From: Nematostella vectensis
Lineage: Eukaryota > Cnidaria > Anthozoa > Actiniaria > Edwardsiidae
Assembly (NCBI RefSeq): GCF_932526225.1
Contig: NC_064040.1
Location: forward strand, 4,213,681 to 4,277,680
Direction of reading: 5' to 3'
DNA length: 64,000 nt
Position numbers and translations under genes: made by a program
The notes under the pieces: generated by a model
What the model was told of the DNA's origin: nothing
The model's database searches: none
What the model saw: only the letters and a program-made list of their open reading frames with translations
In this document: piece by piece, positions 1-12,100 of the stretch
Numbering within the stretch: position 1 is the stretch's first letter
Layout of the letters: each line of letters begins with the position of its first letter

Positions 1-890
1 GATATATGCTGGAGATACCTATAACATGGATATGATATATGCTGGAGATGCCTATAACATGAATATACGTTTTATGCTGGAGATGCCTATAACATGAATA
101 TGATATATGCTGGAGATGCCTATAACATGAATATGATATATGCTGGAGATGCCTATAACATGGATATGATATATGCTGGGGATACCTATAACATGGATAT
201 GATATTATGCTGGAGATGCCTATAACATGGATATGATATATGCTGGAGATGCCTATAACATGAATATACGTTTTATGCTGGAGATGCCTATAACATGAAT
301 ATGATATATGCTGGAGATGCCTATAACATGAATATGATATATGCTGGAGATGCCTATAACATGGATATGATATTATGCTGGAGATGCCTATAACATGGAT
401 ATGATATATGCTGGGGATACCTATAACATGGATATGTTATATGCTGGAGATGCCTATAACATGGATATGATATATGCTGGAGATGCCTATAACATGGATA
501 TGATATATGCTGGGGATACCTATAACATGGATATGATATATGCTGGAGATGCCTATAACATGGATATGATATATGCTGGAGATGCCTATAACATGGATAT
601 AAGTCATATGCTAGAGATGCCTACAACATGGATATGATATAAGCTAGAGATGCCTATAACATGAATATGTTATATGCTGGAGATGCCTATAACATGAATA
701 TATGTTTTATGCTGGAGATGCCTATAACATGGATATGATATATGCTGGAGATGCCTATAACATGAATATGATATATGCTGGAGATGCCTAAAAACTGAAT
801 ATTCATGCTGGAAATGCCTATAACCGCATGAATAATAAATATGTTATAAGCTAGAGATGCCTTTCAAATATGATATAATGGTGGAGATGC
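1..890. repeat. 33-bp minisatellite in the DHX57-like intron
   Basis: About 26 tandem copies of a 33-bp unit containing ATGCTGGAGATGCCTATAAC, degenerating after about 780. The unit length is a multiple of three, so a short + strand open frame (395-637, an 11-residue period) runs through part of it; I regard this as a by-product. It lies downstream (on the - strand) of the first DHX57-like exon, so it is intronic. I see no similarity to the visible exon edge. The array is cut by the window start. Confidence 0.95.
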
Positions 891-1069
891 CTACAGTATT
901 ACATAAATAAGTACTTTATAATAAATTCCTCTTTTAAGAAGGGTGCTGAAAATGCATTTGATTTATAAGTGTTATCTCTTAGCTGATCGGCTTATAGCAG
1001 TATGGGATTATAAGAGTGGGATCCACATTCCAAGAATACAAAGAGCCAAGTTACATTGATTATCATTAC

Positions 1070-2722
1070 CTTTTGTTTTGCAAATTGAAGTTTCAACTTT
1101 CTGTTCAAGGTTTCCTTCTCATCAACGCTGATGTCCTTCTTTTGCCTTCTTTCCTTTGGTGTCATGTCAACCCTATTATCATCTCCACCACCTTCAGCAT
1201 CCTGCAAGCCTGGCTGTGCCACCCACAGGGGCCTCACACTCTCCTCAGACCTGCTGTATTCTGATGGAGGTCGCTCAATGTACTTCATCAGCTCATCTTT
1301 ATCCTCAAGTAAACTAATAAGTGAGAATAACACAGGGAGCCCAGATTTGGTGAGCTCCATAGCCTCATTGCTGAGCCGAAGAGTAATATTAAGCGATACA
1401 TGTGGGGGGACAAACTCGTGTGTTGTATAAAGGGTTATTATTGGTGGTTCAAATGGGTAAATACTTCCCTCAGGGAAGCGCACCTCAAGATTGAAAATCA
1501 TGGCTTTGATGTCTGTTTGTAAATGTCTGTCATCTTTCTCTTCTTCAACTTCCTCAACAGCATGGCTCTTTTTGCAAAGGTATCCATACCTGCAATTTCC
1601 TTTTAAATAAAATCTACAGATGTTTTTATTTGGAGTAGGTTTTTTCTCCTTCTCTGTTCTTGGGTTCTTTTTAGGCTTTGGTGTGTACAACTCTTCGATA
1701 AATGACATTGACAATTTTATAATCCACAATCTATCAGGTATTGCCTCGGTGAACGTGTCTTCGTAGATTGACTGGATAGCAACCAGTTCCTCCCCTCTTT
1801 GGAATTTTGCTTCTTCATACAGCTCAGGAGTGAACTCAGGGTTGACTTTTCCAATATTTTCCAATTTACATGCACCTACCAAAAGTGCCTCTAATGCAGC
1901 CCCAACATCATCATCATATTTCTTCAGTGCGTCAATACATCTCTGTTTCTCAAAGCCGGATTGTAGAAGCTTTCTTAGTGCATACGGGTTGCCATCTGTA
2001 AAATTCTCATCAGTCTTAGCACCATCAAACCCAGCAAATGTCAGCACATCCTGGATTTGCAGTCTCTGGTCGCCAATACTGCCCCAGTATTCCTCATCTC
2101 TCTCTAGCTCGTCAAAGTCTATGTCATCTAGTGCATCTGATACAGGTTCTATCTGTAGGTCTTTCAGCATATCGTGTATCATATCCTGGTTTTGTTCCGT
2201 CATGTGTAAATTCTGTACAGGTGCTTGAGATCGCTGTCTTCCCCCTTTTGCATAGATAGCTTTCTTTGGCATCTCATCAATAACATTAAAATCTAAACCG
2301 GCATTTATAGGTTCACTGCTGGATGGACCTTGTAATGATTCTAATTGCCGGATAATATTCACTTGTTCTCCTTTTCTGTCTCTACTATCTGGTCTTATTG
2401 GCGCTTTAATACCATCTTTACCACCAAATCTACTAGCTCCAACGCTCCGGTTAGCTTTCGTTTCTACCCTAGCACCACTTTTAGTGTCTCCGCTACTCCG
2501 TTTCCCTTTGCCCTGGTTTGCGCTCCCAGTGTTTTTCGCTCGATCTCTCCCATTTTTAGTCCCCGTTTGTGGTTTGTCGCTGTTTCCCGTTGCCTGGTTC
2601 CCTTTGACTCGTGGTTTCACGCTACTGTCCGTAGGATCTGTGTTATCTGGCTTCTCGTTTGGTTTGTTAAACTTTCCGCCGCCCCTGTTTGGTCGGTAGT
2701 TTGACCGTGGCGCTTTGCTCAT
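1070..2722 (-). CDS. DHX57: DHX57-like DEAH-box helicase, first coding exon (gene continues left of window)
   Basis: The exon encodes 551 residues. Residues 1-120 are basic, Gly/Arg/Lys-rich and disordered. Residues about 246-283 form a UBA domain. An RWD domain starts near 307 (GEELVAIQSIYEDTF) and ends near 476, and it is interrupted by a CCCH zinc finger, C-x7-C-x5-C-x3-H, at 369-387. UBA plus an RWD split by a CCCH finger is the N-terminal architecture of DHX57. The frame runs on to 992 only by intron read-through. A good donor (AAG|GTAATG) at 1069-1068 ends the exon after the sequence LQFAKQK. The DEAH helicase core is not in the window; its exons must lie to the left beyond the 33-bp array. 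The start at 2722 is the first ATG after upstream stops. The family is an RNA-dependent ATPase of poorly known role; the identity is by domain order, not by the helicase core. Confidence 0.85.
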
Positions 2723-3136
2723 CTTGTTTTATCAACAAAATTCCCAGATCTCATGGAAAATTTCTAAGCCGTATTTAAAATTCTAGGAATTGTTAGAAAA
2801 TTCGCGCCCACTAAAACCATTCTAAAGCAGTCCTATAAACAGCAGGACAAAAAGCAATTCAAATACAAGGCGATAGTCTCAATAACATTTTAAATTAAAA
2901 CCTTTTTCTATTTTTTAACATTTTGCGGCGAAATTTGTGTTACGGGTAACGGAGTGTGTTACTATCATGAGTCTGCGCAGTGAAATGATATTGGTTACTA
3001 TTTGCACCATATATGTAGTAACTAGCCGTATTGAGTCAACCGCTGACACCTCCAGAAATAGAAACTGACAGAAACCCAAATCACTGAAATTTCCTGCAAA
3101 AATACCCACCAAAAATACCCATAAGATTTATTGTCC
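2723..3136. promoter_or_regulatory. Divergent promoter region, DHX57-like / spastin
   Basis: Only 414 bases separate the start codons of the two head-to-head genes. The segment must hold both 5' UTRs and both promoters. I see no clear TATA box; a CpG-containing stretch lies at about 2920-2960. A shared bidirectional promoter is inferred from geometry alone. Confidence 0.6.
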
Positions 3137-6100
3137 ATGCCGAATAATGATATCCTAAGGCCTTTAGCTATACCCGCTAAGTATGTGGGTAGTTTTCTAG
3201 TGTTTCTATATAATGGATTGTATTTTGTATTCGTTGTAAACTTATGGTCGAGACTTTTTGGAAAAGCAACCAAAACCCAAGTTCCACCGTTACCGAAAAT
3301 AAGGAAGCTAGGAAAAGATATGGCGTCTCGTGCTCCACCGAGGAGGGGCCAGAGTAGCGAGGACAACGAGGATGGGCTACCGGCGGAGATATTTAACGTG
3401 CGACGACATCACAAGCAAGCTTATGCGTACATAGCAAGAGCCCTTGAAGTGGACGAGGGCCAGGGTGAGGGCTTTGTAACGACATTCACTTTTTTTTCAC
3501 ACCAGCCATGCCTCTGTATCTATTAAGTCAATACTTTGACAGTCGATCTGAGTCTAGCTTTAAGAGAATTGTTTATGTGTATTCATGCTTTTTCAGCTTA
3601 TATTTGATACTTATGAATTTTAATATAGTAACAAATACAATAAACTTAAGTAATGTATAATTCAATTACCTTTTTTAATGTATGAAAACAGGACCTCTGG
3701 CTTAACTGCCTTTTACGAGAAGACAATGTATGCACAATCCCAAATGTAAAGAACCAGGTCTGTACACCATAAATCCCAAGTTTATCTGACCTTGGTTCAA
3801 ACCTGGTTCTCTTGCTTGGGAGATGTAGCCTGTTCCATTGAGCTATTGCACCACGAATATAACATTATCTGTCATACCATTCTTCAACCTTTGGTATTCA
3901 AGAATGTAATGAATAATATTTATTATTATTTTGATTTTGTCTTTGCTAGCCATGATTTACATATCAAGAAGCTCCCATGGCAAAGTCCACCCTCCATCCA
4001 CCCCTAGGTCCTCTTCAGACCACTCCCAGGGGTAGATAGAGGGGATTGAACTGGTGTCTACTGAGTATAATGTATGTAATTTTTCTCTAACTAAAAGGCT
4101 CCCTGGAAACAAAAAAGCGTGCAGTGGAATTTTACAATAGAGGCATAGAAGAGATGGAGGCGGGGCTACTCATACCATGTATTGATGAAGGTACAGTATT
4201 GGAACAAGTTCAGGCCCATAGGCTGGGGCTACTCATACCATGTATTGATGAAGGTACAGTATTGGAACAAGTTCAGGCACATAGGCTGGGGCTACTCATA
4301 CCATGTATTGATGAAGGTACAGTATTGGAACAAGTTCAGGCCCATAGGCTGGGGCTACTCATACCATGTATTGATGAAGGTACAGTATTGGAACAAGTTC
4401 AGGTCCATAGGCTGGGGCTACTCATACCATGTATTGATGAAGGTACAGTATTGGGACAAGTTCAGGCCCATAGGCTGGGGCTACTCATACCATGTATTGA
4501 TGAAGGTACAGTATTGGAACAAGTTCAGGTCCATAGGCTGGGGCTACTCATACCATGTATTGATGAAGGTACAGTATTGGAACAAGTTCAGGCCCATAGG
4601 CTGGGGCTACTCATACCATGTATTGATGAAGGTACAGTATTGGAACAAGTTCAGGCCCATAGGCTGGGGCTACTCATACCATGTATTGATGAAGGTACAG
4701 TATTGGAACAAGTTCAGGCCCATAGGCTGGGGCTACTCATACCATGTATTGATGAAGGTACAGTATTGGAACAAGTTTAGGCCCATAGGCATTATAAATA
4801 AAACATTATCAAAAAGTTTGCAATTTCGCAGTTTTTTTGACAGTTATTTCGCACGGTATTTTTTTTGTCTACGATTTTTTAAATTTTTCACTGGACTTGG
4901 GGTTTTCAAGCCCCACACCCACCCCCGCTATCCAGCATTTCTCTCTCTCTCTCTATGAGTAAAATGCGACTTAGATCATGACAGGTTTTTGTTTTGTACT
5001 TTATGTATTTTTTATTTGAAAGAATCGAAACGGTTAAACGGGTGGAGTCTAGAAAAAGAGTTCAAAGGCGGTAGCATAACCAAATGGAATAGAATAGGAG
5101 ACATCTGTATGAAATGCACAACCCGGGATGCATGGGATCTCAGTTTCGCTCGTGCAAATTTGTCACATGTGAAACAAACAAGGCAGCTCATCGATTACCA
5201 TGTGTGACGCTGGCGTGGGCTTCATTTGAAGCGCATTCATATCCTCAACTTTCGATTCTAGTTTCTCATAAACGCAGGTTGGACATGCAACTGCATTAAG
5301 CAAGTACTTTCGGTAAGACCTATTCTAGCCATAGCGTCGGGTAATAGTTTAGAAGAGGCGCAGCTTGGGCTCAAATGTTGAAAAGGAATAAATTCTTTAG
5401 TTTTCAAATTATCTTAATATAAATACTCTCGAATTGACCATCTCGAATTTATTCTTGTGCAACACTGGTCCTCTTGCCCCTCTCACACAAGTTGCCTTAG
5501 GGTGTGGACTTAGCAGTAGCAGTAGCAAGCTGCAATCTGATTTCTACAGGGGGCCAGGTATTGTACTTACTGACTGAATTCTCAGGCCATTTTGGAACTT
5601 ATTGTTTCATTTTACAGTTTCAAAGTCAATTTGTAACGGGCGCTTTGTCGTTTTCAGTCTTCAACAAGCTTGAATTTAACACAGGCAAACCAATCGATGT
5701 TTTGTACGCTGGATCTTGTGTGAAGCAATCAAGGGAAGCTCAACTAAAGAGTTTAGATCAAATTCGTATTCAAATGAATACCAATCTTTGCTGTTTCTTT
5801 TTAAATTTGGATTTGATGCTTTTGGTCTGTATTTTGCACAGCGTCTATTTTTATTTACTATGAAATCTCTGAAATGGCTTTCAAATAGCACGAATTATAC
5901 AATACACAAGCTATTGAATGTAAATTTTAATTCCTGTCTTGTTGGGTAACTAAAAAAGCAACCAAATGGGTCAACAATAAAGCAGAACAATCTAAAACGC
6001 TAACCTTTGACCTTGATGTACACTCTATAGATGTTGATGTGAGCAAATAAGGAAATGTTTCAATCAAACATGCGTTTACTTGACCTTTTTATCAAAATAA

Positions 6101-9100
6101 ATAATAACAATAAATGGGGGTAGTTTGGGGGATCTTGAAATTCCAGGGGGTGGGGGGCAGTTTTGACCCTCTAGATTGGAAATTCCGGGGATGGGGGGTA
6201 AAAAAAATCACTCCATGGAGAGGGTATGGATCTTTATTGGAATTACACATTGACCCAAACTTTTTCCAACATATTAGGGCTTAAGATTGAAGCTTGCAAG
6301 TCATATTCAATGTTTTGAGGTTCCAAGCATACAACAATAATAAGATAATTATTATACAGCTATTTGCCAAGATTTTTCATTTAAAAGTGTTGTGATGACC
6401 AATGAGAGTGTGCGTTATAATAATCTGTTTTCATTTTGCTGTAGGTGAGGAGTGGGATAAGGCACGCAGGCTACAAGAAAAGATGGAAGCTAATCTTGAG
6501 AATACTCGGGAGAGAATGGATGAACTAGGTTGGTATATACTTTGAGTACACCTTCATTTTACTAATGCAGCATGCACTTTGCTGCCACCATACCAGCCAT
6601 GGAATGTAACTTAGGATCAACAGTGATAATTTTTTTTATTATCGTAGTTGCATTACTAGTGTCTGCGGGCATGATGGATGACCAGCCACTTCTCTCTGCT
6701 AGAAAAACGTCTTCTGAGCCATCACAAGCATGGGATGTCTCCAAACCCACTGGGCCTTCTTATAAGCAGTCAAAATCTTACAAAAACTCAACTACAGTCA
6801 CAACAAAGAGATCACAAGCCTCACCATCTTCCTCGTCCTCATCTTCCTCAGTCAACAGTACAGCGGGGTCTTCAAGAACAAAGCCTGCAAAACCTGCACC
6901 AATGGCTGCACCTCGGCGATACAACCCACAGGTAAGGAGAAAAAATTCTACAAAGCCTGCAATGATGGTGCCACCTAGGCAATACAACTCAAACAATACA
7001 AAGATGATTATAGAATGTTTTACAATTAATCTGAAACAATATTTTGATTGATTAAACAAAGTTGATAAACCATCCCTTTATTATTTTTTTACAATTAAAA
7101 TACAGTATTTATTTCCTAAGAAATCATTTGCCTAATCTCCTGACACCCCTAGGCCAATCGCCCTCCAAGATCTGTTGCTCACAAGCGCTCGGACAAGGCC
7201 AAACAAAGCTGTGTGGATGAACAGAAAAAGAAGATATCACACCTCAAGGGAATAGACCCCAAGTTAGCAAATATTATCATGGATGAAATCTTAGAAAGGT
7301 GAATATCATTTATTAATGGAAAGTCCTACCCAGGGACTGTTCTGTGGATTTTGAGCAAAAATCAGATACAAAAAAGGTCCCCTAACGTTTCTATGGTCAT
7401 AAACCCCAGGTGTAAACATTCATTCTAATATTCTTTCTTTTTTGACAACTTTAAAGTGTACACCAGTTAGTAATTTACATAAGTAGCACTTTAGTAAAGT
7501 GTCTACTGTTCATGCCCCATTTGTTTCAAAAGTTCTAACTTTGGCCTTTTTTCAGTGGTCCAGCAGTTCATTTTAGTGATATTGGTAAGTGTGTGTTTTT
7601 GTTTGTGTACATAGAACTCTACCTTTGGGAATTAACCATTGAAGTATTGATTGTTTACAGCTGGTGTCGACAATGCCAAGAAAGCTCTTCAGGAGATTGT
7701 TATTCTACCCTCTTTAAGGCCTGAGGTAAAGCAAACATCTACCATATTGTAACTGCTTTATGTACTATCAAAAGCAACACTTTATCTATATGGTGGTCTG
7801 GACATAGACTATGCCTTACAAAAACACCCTGTATTTTGCAGTGAGATTTTTTAGATTAAATTAAAGAACAAATAAAAAGTAGAAATTAAGTGCATCAGCC
7901 AAAATAATTTTAAGTTCTAGTAAGAGCTGAATTTAATTGCTATTATTATTTGGAAAATATAAATAATTACCAATAACAAACTCCCCTCATGTTGTGTTTG
8001 CCAATTTGCAGCTTTTTACTGGGCTACGTGCACCAGCGAGAGGACTTCTACTATTTGGCCCTCCTGGAAATGGGAAAACCATGCTGGTAAAACATGTTTT
8101 GTGTGAATTGGGCTCTCAGTATTTCCCCCTGTTAAACTAGTTTGTCTTCACTTTTCAACCAACAGGCTAAAGCTGTCGCTAGCGAAGCAAATGCAACGTT
8201 TTTTAACATCAGTGCTTCTATTCTCACATCTAAATGGGTAAGCTTGAAAATTTAACTTTAAGGGGATCGGCAGATTTCAGAAAAAAAGATTGGCGGATTT
8301 GAATACCCACAGTACACTAAGAAATTATCTGCATATTATTAACTTCCGTAGCAATTTATCCTGAAGCTAATTTTCACCTTTAGTAATGACGTTTAAAATG
8401 GATTTTATGAATTTGGTACTGGAATGTATGGTCAATGTTCTGGATTTGTGTGTTCCTAGGTTGGAGAAGGAGAGAAATTAGTCCGTGCATTATTCGCAGT
8501 TGCAAGAGAACTGCAACCTAGTATTATATTTATTGGTAAGAATAGATAGAATCATAGCAAAGTTTGTGTTTTAAAGCCAAACACTTTCTTATGACATGCA
8601 ATGCATGATAGATGATCGATAGATCATCAACAACACTAACAATATATACATGAATTATGTTGTTGGGGATGTTGAAAAAGAATTCAACTTGTATACTCTT
8701 ACACGATCTTGCTGTATGTGTTATAAGGAAGCAAGCTGTACATTCTCTGGCATCCCTGTTGTTTTAAAAACTAAGTACCTAAATACAAATTTGTGATTTA
8801 TATCAACAATAGAATACTCACTACTTCACTTTTCACAATAGATGAAGTAGACTCCCTTCTGACTGAGAGAAGAGAAGGAGAGCATGAACACAGCCGACGA
8901 CTCAAGACTGAGTTCCTTGTTTCATTTGATGGGGTATGTTAAACTCATTGAACAGTGTGTTAATCGCTATTAACTCTATGTTAAACTCATCGAACTGTAA
9001 CATTTATTGTTAAATTCATTGAATTGTATTACACCCATTGAGCTGTATGATAAAGCCATTCAAATGTACATCTGAATCACTAATAACTGAAAACAAAAAT

Positions 9101-12100
9101 TATTGTCTTTTGAATGTTATTAATATAAGGCAACAATGAAATGATAATTGGATTTTTTAGCTGAATGTTTTTCTGACTTTCCAGGTTGTTGGGGACCCAG
9201 AGGAACGTATTCTTGTGATGGGCGCCACTAATAGGCCGCAGGAGCTTGATGACGCCGCCCTACGGTATGGTCGCCATGGTTACTGTATCTTTATCATGGT
9301 TATAACATGGTTGGCATGGTTACTGTATTGTAGCCCATGGTTACTGTATGAAAGCCATGTTTAAGGCATGGTTACTCCATAGGAGAAACACTCCTGAAAT
9401 AATTAGTAAGATTATTTGTAATTAGGATTGTTTGCAAACTTTGGTCTACTACAATCCAACGCAATTGATTTTCTTTCAGACGTATGGTGAAAAGAATTCA
9501 CATCCCACTCCCAGATAAGGAGGTAAGCTGATGATCGAACACTATTCTTGAGATAATATTGTGCTTCAAGTAACATGTATTTTTCTATTGCATCGCTAGA
9601 CAAGGAAAGTACTTCTCACCAAATTGCTGGCAAAGCACCATAACCCACTCAGCGGAGCGGAACTAGACCGCCTTGCAAGGTAAGATAGCAGAACTAGACC
9701 GTCTGGCAAGGTAAGACAGCAGAACTAGACCGCCTGGCAAGGTAAGACAGCAGAAGTAGACCATCTGGCAAGGTAAGACAGCAGAAACCGTCTGGCAAGG
9801 TAAGACAGCAGAACTAGACCGTCTGGCAAGGTAAGACAGCAGAACTAGACCGCCTGGCAAGGTAAGACAGCAGAACTAGACCGTCTGGCAAGGTAAGACA
9901 GCAGAACTAGACCGCCTGGCAAGGTAAGATAGCAGAACTAGACCGTCTGACATGGTAAGATAGCAGAACTAGACCGCCTGGCAAGGTAAGACAGCAGAAC
10001 TAGACCGTCTGGCAAGGTAAGACAGCAGAACTAGACCGTCTGACAAGGTAAGACAGCAGAACTAGACCGTCTGGCAAGGTAAGACAGCAGAACTAGACCG
10101 TCTGGCAAGGTAAGACAGCAGAACTAGACCGTCTGGCAAGGTAAGACAGCAGAACTAGACCGTCTGGCAAGGTAAGACAGCAGAACTAGACCGTCTGGCA
10201 AGGTAAGACAGCAGAACTAGACCGTCTGGTAAGGTAAGACAGCAGAACTAGACCGTCTGACAAGGTAAGACAGTAGAACTAGACCGTCTGGCAAGGAAAG
10301 ACAGCAGAACTAGACCGTCTGACATGGTAAGACAGCAGAACTAGACCGTCTGGCAAGGTAAGACATCAGAACTAGACCGTCTGGCAAGGTAAGACATCAG
10401 AACTAGACCGTCTGGCAAGGTAAGACAGCAGAACTAGACCGTCTGGCAAGGTAAGACAGCAGAACTAGACCGTCTGGCAAGGTAAGACAGCAGAACTAGA
10501 CCGTCTGGCAAGGCAAGACAGTAGAACTAGACCGTCTGGTAAGGTAAGACAGCAGAACTAGACCGTCTGACATGGTAAGACAGTAGAACTAGACCGTCTG
10601 GCAAGGTAAGACAGCAGAACTAGACCGTCTGGCAAGGTAAGACAACAGAACTAGACCGTCTGGTAAGGTAAGACAGCAGAACTAGACCGTCTGACAAGGT
10701 AAGACAGTAGAACTAGACCGTCTGACAAGGTAAGACAGTAGAACTAGACCGTCTGACATGGTAAGACAGCAGAACTAGACCGTCTGACATGGTAAGACAT
10801 CAGAACTAGACCGTCTGGCAAGGTAAGACATCAGAACTAGACCGTCTGGCAAGGTAAGACATCAGAACTAGACCGTCTGGCAAGGTAAGACAGCAGAACT
10901 AGACCGTCTGGCAAGGTAAGACAGCAGAACTAGACCGTCTGGCAAGGCAAGACAGTAGAACTAGACCGTCTGGTAAGGTAAGACAGCAGAACTAGACCGT
11001 CTGACATGGTAAGACAGTAGAACTAGACCGTCTGGCAAGGTAAGACAGCAGAACTAGACCGTTTGACAAGGTAAGACAGCAGAACTAGACCGTCTGGTAA
11101 GGTAAGACAGCAGAACTAGACCGTCTGGCAAGGTAAGACAGCAGAACTAGACCGTCTGGCAAGGTAAGACAGCAGAACTAGACCGTCTGACAAGGTAAGA
11201 CAGAAGAACTAGACCGTCTGGCAAGGTAAGACAGCAGAACTAGACCGTCTGGCAAGGTAAGACAGCAGAACTAGACCGTCTGACAAGGTAAGACAGCAGA
11301 ACTAGACCGTCTGGCAAGGTAAGACAGCAGAACTAGACCGCCTGGCAAGGTAAGACATCAGAACTAGACCGTCTGGCAAGGTAAGACATCAGAACTAGAC
11401 CGTCTGGCAAGGTAAGACATCAGAACTAGACCGTCTGGCAAGGTAAGACAGCAGAACTAGACCGTCTGGCAAGGTAAGACAGCAGAACTAGACCGTCTGG
11501 CAGGGTAAGACAGCAGAACTAGACCGTCTGGCAGTAGAACTAGACCGTCTGGCAAGGTAAGACAGCAGAACTAGACCGTCTGGCAAGGTAAGACAGCAGA
11601 ACTAGACCGTCTGGCAAGGTAAGACAGCAGAACTAGACCGTCTGACAAGGTAAGACAGCAGAACTAGACCGTCTGGCAAGGTAAGACAGCAGAACTAGAC
11701 CGTCTGGCAAGGTAAGACAGCAGAACTAGACCGTCTGACAAGGTAAGACAGCAGAACTAGACCGTCTGGCAAGGTAAGACAGCAGAACTAGACCGCCTGG
11801 CAAGGTAAGACATCAGAACTAGACCGTCTGGCAAGGTAAGACATCAGAACTAGACCGTCTGGCAAGGTAAGACAGCAGAACTAGACCGTCTGGCAAGGTA
11901 AGACAGCAGAACTAGACCGTCTGGCAAGGTAAGACAGCAGAACTAGACCGTCTGGCAAGGTAAGACAGCAGAACTAGACCGTCTGGTAAGGTAAGACAGC
12001 AGAACTAGACCGTCTGACATGGTAAGACAGTAGAACTAGACCGTCTGGCAAGGTAAGACAGCAGAACTAGACCGTTTGACAAGGTAAGATAGCAGAACTA

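Noticed and set aside
395-637. 80-residue frame with repeated MDMIYAGDAYN
   Set aside because: Product of a 33-bp minisatellite; only part of the array stays open and it lies in an intron of an opposite-strand gene.
4182-4958. 258-residue frame over the 63-bp array ([19 protein letters not shown] period)
   Set aside because: Out of frame with the MIT exon; open only because the unit lacks a stop in that frame.
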